Notes under the pieces: model-generated
Told to the model about the DNA's origin: nothing
What the model saw: the letters and a program-made list of their open reading frames with translations, nothing else
The model's database searches: none
In this document: piece by piece, positions 7,813 through 11,615 of the stretch
Position numbering within the stretch: the stretch's first letter is position 1
Layout: each line of letters begins with the position of its first letter
Translations under genes and position numbers: made by a program
Origin: an uncultured Faecalibacterium sp.
GTDB lineage: Bacteria > Bacillota > Clostridia > Oscillospirales > Ruminococcaceae
DNA length: 11,615 nucleotides
Assembly (NCBI GenBank): GCA_934561485.1
Contig: CAKTGS010000063.1
Span: 1-11,615, forward strand
Reading direction: 5' to 3'

Positions 7813-7841
7813 TTGCACAGGCAAAAAAATTGTGATAGAAT
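7813..7841 (+). promoter_or_regulatory. Promoter of the SGNH hydrolase gene, divergent from the phosphofructokinase promoter
   Basis: TTGCAC (7813-7818), a 17-bp spacer and TAGAAT (7836-7841, five of six) fit a sigma-70-type promoter. Its -35 lies 12 bp from the -35 of the opposite promoter, so one regulator could affect both. In the transcript leader, CCGGGC (7861-7866) and GCCCGG (7876-7881) can form a 6-bp hairpin about 34 bases before the ATG. Together with the opposing promoter this accounts for the gene-free stretch 7569-7914. Confidence 0.5.
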
Positions 7842-7914
7842 GGTACCACACGCAAACCATCCGGGCCGGAACCGCGCCCGGCTGCGATAAAATCAGAAAG
7901 TTGGAGCAAAAACC

Positions 7915-8916
7915 ATGGGCATTTCGCACGAATATCACTCGACACCGCGCCGCCGCTCCGGTGGGGCGGGGGGCAAGCTGCGCCTGCTGGGCGTCATCCT
8001 TGCCATTTTGGTGGTGTCTTACGCCGTTACCGCGATTCTGGAGCACGGGGCTGCCGGGGCTGATCCGCAGCCGGAGGTCAATGCCAGCGGCATTGCGCAG
8101 AACATTCTGGCCCCGCTGCCCATGCAGGGCGAGGCGGACAGTACCGCCGAGGCCGACAGCACGGGCGGCACCCAGGCTGTAACGCTGGAAACCTTTGGCC
8201 CGGCGCGCCAGAGCGCCGGAGTCTATACCGTAAAAGCCTATGACGCCAGTGTGATCCGCCAGCCCAGCTGCGGCCAGGTGGACCTGAATTACTTCTCCGA
8301 TGCGGCGTTTTTGGGCGACAGCCTGACGGTGGGCTTCTCGGATTATCAGATCAACCTGGGCGGGGCACTGATCTGCGGCTACACCGGCGTGGGGCCGGAT
8401 GCCATTGTGAACCGCACCGCCGTGAAAAGCCCCACCCGCGGGCAGGAGGTGGCGCTGGATGTGCTGACGGCGGCCCAGCCCAAAAAACTGTATATCCTGC
8501 TGGGCACCAACACCCTGACCACGCTGGGGGCGTCCGACCGGTTTCTGGCCTATTACAGCCAGATGCTGGACCAGCTGCGGGAAGCACTGGGGCAGGACTG
8601 CGTGATCTATGTGCAGTCCATCCCGCCGGTGCGGCCCTCGGCTGCGGCAGAAAAGCCGGGCCTTGCTTCGGATGTGCTGCGGGGCGTGAACGAGCAGCTG
8701 GCCCAGCTGGCCGCCAGCAAGGGCTGTGTGTATCTGGACCTGTGGGAGACCCTGGCAGACGGCGAGGGCAACCTGAAGGAAATGCTGGCCGCCCCGGACG
8801 GGGTGCATCTCTCGGCCGGCAACGGTTATGGCGCATGGGTCACCTACCTGCGCAATCACGCAAAGTATTCGTCCACCAATTCCTGGACGATGGGCAGCGT
8901 ATACAGCGCGGAGTGA
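7915..8916 (+). CDS. Membrane-anchored SGNH/GDSL-family hydrolase
   Basis: This 333-residue protein has a basic N-terminus (PRRRSGGAGGK), one transmembrane segment (about 22-42) with no obvious cleavage site, a loosely conserved region to about 125, then an SGNH-hydrolase domain. Block I is FLGDSLTVG (132-140, nucleophile Ser136), block II the glycine near GYTG (155-158), block III GTN (197-199) and block V DGVHL (295-299, Asp295 and His298). All four catalytic positions are therefore present. The family removes acyl groups from lipids, sugars or cell-wall polymers. With an N-in anchor the domain should face outside, suggesting envelope or glycan deacetylation; the substrate is unknown. The ribosome binding site is modest (GGAG at 7903-7906, eight bases before the ATG). 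No terminator follows, so read-through into the next gene is possible. Confidence 0.85.
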   Translation: MGISHEYHSTPRRRSGGAGGKLRLLGVILAILVVSYAVTAILEHGAAGADPQPEVNASGIAQNILAPLPMQGEADSTAEADSTGGTQAVTLETFGPARQSAGVYTVKAYDASVIRQPSCGQVDLNYFSDAAFLGDSLTVGFSDYQINLGGALICGYTGVGPDAIVNRTAVKSPTRGQEVALDVLTAAQPKKLYILLGTNTLTTLGASDRFLAYYSQMLDQLREALGQDCVIYVQSIPPVRPSAAAEKPGLASDVLRGVNEQLAQLAASKGCVYLDLWETLADGEGNLKEMLAAPDGVHLSAGNGYGAWVTYLRNHAKYSSTNSWTMGSVYSAE

Positions 8917-8969
8917 TCCGGCGCTGTTTATGAATAAAAATGAGTAGAAACCATCAATTAAAATGAAAA

Positions 8970-8974
8970 AGGAG
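8970..8974 (+). promoter_or_regulatory. Ribosome binding site choosing the second ATG
   Basis: AGGAG lies nine bases before the ATG at 8984 and inside the codons that would follow the ATG at 8963. The earlier ATG has no purine-rich site in front of it, so 8984 is the better start. Confidence 0.75.
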
Positions 8975-8983
8975 CGTAACAAC

Positions 8984-10657
8984 ATGAAAAAAGAAAAAAG
9001 TGGATTTGGCCGCATTGGATTTCTGAAGAACTTCAATGAGTATCTCCCCGAGCTGGGGCGGCGCACCGGACTGAATTACATTGACCCGGAGAAGCTGGAC
9101 CAGTATGTGGATGCGGTCTGGGATGAAAAACGAGAAGGCGAAACCGGCATTCTGAGCTACCGCTTGGACTCGGGCACCCAGAAAGCGGAACGGGTGCCGA
9201 ACACCAGCGAGGAGATCCGGTTCTTTTTGGTCTGCACCGGCCTGCAGGACCGGGAAAGCGGAAAGCTTCTCTATGAGATGTTCAAGCGGGACACGCCCAG
9301 AACGCTGGATGCCCGCAATGGCTGGACCGGTGTTGCCATTGGCACGGCGGAGGAGCTGGTGGGCCAGCGGGAGCAGCGGGCTGCCGAAAAAAAGCTGGAC
9401 GACTTTACCTCGGCAGGCAATTACCAGAACAGCGCGCAGGCGCTGAGCCAAAAGACTGGGAACGAGTGGTCCGCGGATGCCTGCGCCGAGCTGCTGCGCG
9501 GGGAGTTTGTGCGGGCGCAGGAAAACGGAGAGCTGGCGGTTGTAACCAGCCGCGTGGTGGAAGAGCAGCAGGTGTGCTATTTTGCCCTGACCGGCTGCCA
9601 GACTCCGGAGGGAGAGCCACTGTACGTAAAAATGTACGCAAACAAGAACAAGCAGGCTCTGCAGGAGTGGTTCGGCGCGTACATCGTGACCCGGAAGGAA
9701 CTGCAGGACGAGTTGTTCTCGTATCTGTACTTCCGCACAGGGGATTTCCTGTTCGACTCGCGGGAGCAGGTAAATGCCTTTTACAACGGGCTGGCCAAAA
9801 AAGCCATGCCCGAAAACTGGGACTATGAAGAGGAAAATGGCGACCACTACGACAAATCCATCCTCAAGTCCTACCTGGAAATGACCTTCTACCGCCTGAA
9901 ACAGGAGGACGCGGACCCCGATCTGGACCAGAACGAAAAGATCGCCCGCTGGGTGCACGGCAAGGTGTATTTCAACTCCGGCCTGCTGGACCGCTTTTTC
10001 CGGCAGATCATCATTGCGGCAGATCTGAAGGAGATCGTGGAAGAGCTGCCGGTGCTGGGCGAGTGCCGCTGGAACATGCTGACAAACCTGCAGGCCTACA
10101 GCGAAAACGACTACAAGCTGGCCGATGTGTTTGAAAGGAGCGAGTGGTTGCCGAAAATTGCCAGCTTCTTCCATAACCGGGAGGATGTGGTGTTTGATGC
10201 TTCGCTGGAGATCAAAACGCGGGACCGGCACATCGTGCAGGACGGCGTGGAGCGCGGGCGGCTGCCGAGGTACACCAAAGATTACCAGGAGGTCAAGGAA
10301 AGCGGAGATAAGGAAGAACTGGAAGGTCTGATCAGCGACATTGCCGATGACGTGGACAAGGCCATTCAGCGTGCGCGGCTTCTGGCAGCCCGCAATTACA
10401 AGCTGGCCGTGCCGCAGTACTGGAAGGAGACCGGCAAAATTCAGTTCCTGCTGCCGCTGTACATGAGCAACCGGGACCGGAAGCCGGAGTGTGCGCTGGT
10501 GTGCAGCCGGGTGGGCACCGGAAACGATGGTTACTACCGGGGTGAGACCATCCTGACGCTGGGCATGGCCTACAACAATGCCCGCCTGATCGCGAAGCCG
10601 GATGTTTCCTGGCTGGATCAGGCTGTAGAGAAAAAGCAGCCGGAAGCTGCAGAATAA
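8984..10657 (+). CDS. DUF3825-domain protein of unknown function
   Basis: Starting at the ATG at 8984 this is 557 residues with no signal peptide or membrane segment, so it is probably cytoplasmic. Residues 265-545 look like DUF3825: FYNGLAKKAMPENWDY (266-281), SYLEMTFYRLKQE (296-308), VYFNSGLLDRFF (328-339), RNYKLAVPQYW (470-480), KIQFLLPLYM (485-494) and TLGMAYNNARLIAKPDVSWL (525-544). The family match is from memory. The N-terminal 260 residues are a separate region with two apparent halves, around 1-140 (IRFFLVCTGLQDRESG) and 150-260 (VCYFALTGCQTPEGEP), which share a pattern of a hydrophobic strand followed by a short polar turn; I recognise no family there. It lies 67 bp after the SGNH hydrolase with no promoter or terminator that I can find between them, so the two may be co-transcribed. 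No function should be assigned. Confidence 0.75.
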   Translation: MKKEKSGFGRIGFLKNFNEYLPELGRRTGLNYIDPEKLDQYVDAVWDEKREGETGILSYRLDSGTQKAERVPNTSEEIRFFLVCTGLQDRESGKLLYEMFKRDTPRTLDARNGWTGVAIGTAEELVGQREQRAAEKKLDDFTSAGNYQNSAQALSQKTGNEWSADACAELLRGEFVRAQENGELAVVTSRVVEEQQVCYFALTGCQTPEGEPLYVKMYANKNKQALQEWFGAYIVTRKELQDELFSYLYFRTGDFLFDSREQVNAFYNGLAKKAMPENWDYEEENGDHYDKSILKSYLEMTFYRLKQEDADPDLDQNEKIARWVHGKVYFNSGLLDRFFRQIIIAADLKEIVEELPVLGECRWNMLTNLQAYSENDYKLADVFERSEWLPKIASFFHNREDVVFDASLEIKTRDRHIVQDGVERGRLPRYTKDYQEVKESGDKEELEGLISDIADDVDKAIQRARLLAARNYKLAVPQYWKETGKIQFLLPLYMSNRDRKPECALVCSRVGTGNDGYYRGETILTLGMAYNNARLIAKPDVSWLDQAVEKKQPEAAE

Positions 10658-10658
10658 C

Positions 10659-10701
10659 AAAAACAGGACCCCCATCCCGGGCAGCCGGGGTGGGGGTCCT
10701 G
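10659..10701 (-). terminator. Terminator for a minus-strand transcript, abutting the DUF3825 gene stop
   Basis: CAGGACCCCCATCCCGG (10664-10680) and CCGGGGTGGGGGTCCTG (10685-10701) pair over 17 positions with one wobble and a GCAG loop. The T run (five T, 10663-10659) is on the minus strand only; on the plus strand GTGGTC follows. It therefore terminates transcription arriving from the right, which supports a real minus-strand gene there. It could still weakly stop the plus-strand transcript. Confidence 0.75.
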
Positions 10702-10704
10702 TGG

Positions 10705-11052
10705 TCAGCCCAGCAGCATGGCCTGGCCATTCCGGCGGGCTGTCTGCATGGCAAAGCGCACGGCATCGCAGCCGGTCAGGGGGTCTACGATGCCCAGGGT
10801 GAGCTGCGGGGCGGCCCCGGAAAACAGCAGAAAAACGCCGTACAGCACACAGCCCGGCACCAGCAGCAGGCGGACATAAAAAACCAGGGCCTGCCGGAGA
10901 ATGGTGTGGCAGACCCTGGAAGAGAATGGCAGATCGAGTATGGCTGTAGTGTAACAGACGGCGGGCAGAAGAGCAAGAGCGAAAACGGGCGGCTTTTGTC
11001 GAACGGAACATTTTTGCTGTTTCTTTGCTGGGAGCAGCCGGTTGCCGTCCAT
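10705..11052 (-). CDS. Small hydrophobic protein, hypothetical (possible remnant)
   Basis: This 115-residue frame has two hydrophobic segments, about 22-42 (FALALLPAVCYTTAIL) and 58-83 (LVFYVRLLLVPGCVLYGVFL), then a polar end. Its last 60 codons have the GC-rich third positions typical of real genes in this window, and a minus-strand terminator lies four bases after the stop. The first 50 codons are less gene-like. The only ATG (11052) lies inside the first unit of the 137-bp repeat array, with GGGAG about nine bases upstream. So the gene either begins at the repeat edge or has lost its original 5' end to the array. I recognise no family. Confidence 0.45.
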   Translation of the reverse strand: MDGNRLLPAKKQQKCSVRQKPPVFALALLPAVCYTTAILDLPFSSRVCHTILRQALVFYVRLLLVPGCVLYGVFLLFSGAAPQLTLGIVDPLTGCDAVRFAMQTARRNGQAMLLG

Positions 11053-11103
11053 GCACGGCGCTCTCCCAGTGGAGCAAATGCCTCACTCGTTTGGTGCAAA
11101 CAA

Positions 11104-11137
11104 AAAAGACACTGCACATTTCTGTGCAGTGTCTTTT
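11104..11137. terminator. Terminator-like hairpin in repeat unit 1 (type A)
   Basis: AAAAGACACTGCACA, loop TTTC, then TGTGCAGTGTCTTTT make a perfect 15-bp stem. T follows on both strands: four at the end of the plus-strand arm, six on the minus strand (TCTTTTTTG). It can act as a terminator in either direction and is stronger on the minus strand. Confidence 0.65.
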
Positions 11138-11240
11138 CCTGGTGGAGAATACCGGGCCGTTCCAATCACGGTGACCTCTTGCCGTCCATGCACGGCGCTT
11201 TCCCGGCGGAGCGAATGCCTCACTCGTTTGGTGTAAACAA

Positions 11241-11274
11241 AAAAGACACTGCACATTTCTGTGTAGTGTCTTTT
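11241..11274. terminator. Terminator-like hairpin in repeat unit 2 (type B)
   Basis: This is the same 15-bp stem as in unit 1 but with GTGTAG in the right arm. In plus-strand RNA the change makes a G-U wobble; in minus-strand RNA it makes an A-C mismatch. Confidence 0.6.
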
Positions 11275-11377
11275 CCTGGTGGAGAATACCGGGCCGTTCC
11301 AATCACGGTGACCTCTTGCCGTCCATGCACGGCGCTCTCCCAGTGGAGCAAATGCCTCACTCGTTTGGTGCAAACAA

Positions 11378-11411
11378 AAAAGACACTGCACATTTCTGTG
11401 CAGTGTCTTTT
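11378..11411. terminator. Terminator-like hairpin in repeat unit 3 (type A)
   Basis: Identical to the hairpin of unit 1, with a fully paired 15-bp stem. Confidence 0.65.
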
Positions 11412-11514
11412 CCTGGTGGAGAATACCGGGCCGTTCCAATCACGGTGACCTCTTGCCGTCCATGCACGGCGCTTTCCCGGCGGAGCGAATGCCTCACTCG
11501 TTTGGTGTAAACAA

Positions 11515-11548
11515 AAAAGACACTGCACATTTCTGTGTAGTGTCTTTT
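11515..11548. terminator. Terminator-like hairpin in repeat unit 4 (type B)
   Basis: Identical to the hairpin of unit 2, with the G-U wobble on the plus strand. Confidence 0.6.
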
Positions 11549-11615
11549 CCTGGTGGAGAATACCGGGCCGTTCCAATCACGGTGACCTCTTGCCGTCCAT
11601 GCACGGCGCTCTCCC

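Larger units (their letters stand above)
11042..11615. repeat. Tandem array of 137-bp units in A-B-A-B-A order
   Basis: The sequence TTGCCGTCCATGCACGGCGC recurs with its G at 11044, 11181, 11318, 11455 and 11592, exactly 137 bp apart each time. Units 1 and 3 (type A) are identical, units 2 and 4 (type B) are identical, and unit 5 is cut by the window end but starts as type A. A and B differ at six positions, all transitions: CTCTCC/CTTTCC, CAGTGG/CGGCGG (two changes), GCAAAT/GCGAAT, GTGCAAAC/GTGTAAAC and GTGCAGTG/GTGTAGTG. Because 137 is not a multiple of three, the frame rotates from unit to unit, so the repeats are unlikely to be coding. There are no unique spacers, so it is not CRISPR. The pattern implies a duplicated 274-bp dimer. 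Confidence 0.95.

Noticed and set aside
8963..8983. The earlier ATG at 8963 as start of the DUF3825 protein
   Set aside because: It has no ribosome binding site, while AGGAG lies at the right distance before the ATG at 8984.
10948..10976. Minus-strand promoter TTGCTC-17-TACACT for the small hydrophobic ORF
   Set aside because: It lies inside the frame, and no suitable in-frame start with a ribosome binding site follows it.
8954..11302. Very long minus-strand open frame from the repeat array across the DUF3825 gene
   Set aside because: It is antisense to a conserved gene, runs through a terminator and the repeats, and shows no domain.
11042..11510. Peptides read from the 137-bp repeats on either strand
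   Set aside because: The unit length is not a multiple of three, so each unit is read in a different frame; no frame is preserved across units.
11042..11615. CRISPR array
   Set aside because: The units are 137 bp and directly adjacent, without unique spacers, and no cas gene is in the window.

Overview
The window looks like a chromosomal segment of a GC-rich anaerobic Clostridia bacterium. My best guess is Faecalibacterium or a close Oscillospiraceae/Ruminococcaceae relative. The basis is strongly GC-biased third codon positions, an oxygen-sensitive 2-hydroxyacyl-CoA dehydratase/activase system, PPi-type phosphofructokinases of the clostridial kind, and a small palindromic intergenic element of a kind I associate with Faecalibacterium genomes. 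The genus is inference; no rRNA or marker gene is present.

Layout. (1) Bases 1-3340, plus strand: the 3' part of a BadF/HgdC-type activase fused to later domains, then a HgdB-type dehydratase subunit. A 129-bp MITE-like palindromic element lies between them. The two genes together resemble what many Clostridia encode as one protein of about 1400 residues. A terminator follows at 3354-3402. (2) Bases 3467-4890, plus: a promoter and a TPR lipoprotein with a Pro/Glu-rich linker and an unrecognised C-terminal domain. (3) Bases 4920-4958: a bidirectional terminator shared with the converging minus-strand operon. (4) Bases 5027-7568, minus: two tandem paralogous phosphofructokinases, both with the Asp/Lys signature of PPi-dependent enzymes. 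(5) Bases 7569-7914: a divergent promoter region. (6) Bases 7915-10657, plus: a membrane-anchored SGNH/GDSL hydrolase and a DUF3825-type protein. (7) Bases 10659-11052, minus: a terminator and a small hydrophobic ORF. (8) Bases 11042-11615: a tandem array of exact 137-bp units in strict A-B-A-B-A order, running off the window end. Each full unit carries a 15-bp-stem hairpin.

Functionally, the recognisable parts fit a fermentative anaerobe: radical-type acyl-CoA dehydration, PPi-linked glycolysis, and envelope-associated hydrolase and lipoprotein. The least explained element is the 137-bp array. It has no spacers, does not keep a reading frame from unit to unit, and its two unit types differ only by transitions. 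It is the best candidate for something undescribed. The DUF3825 protein and the split activase/dehydratase are secondary points of interest.
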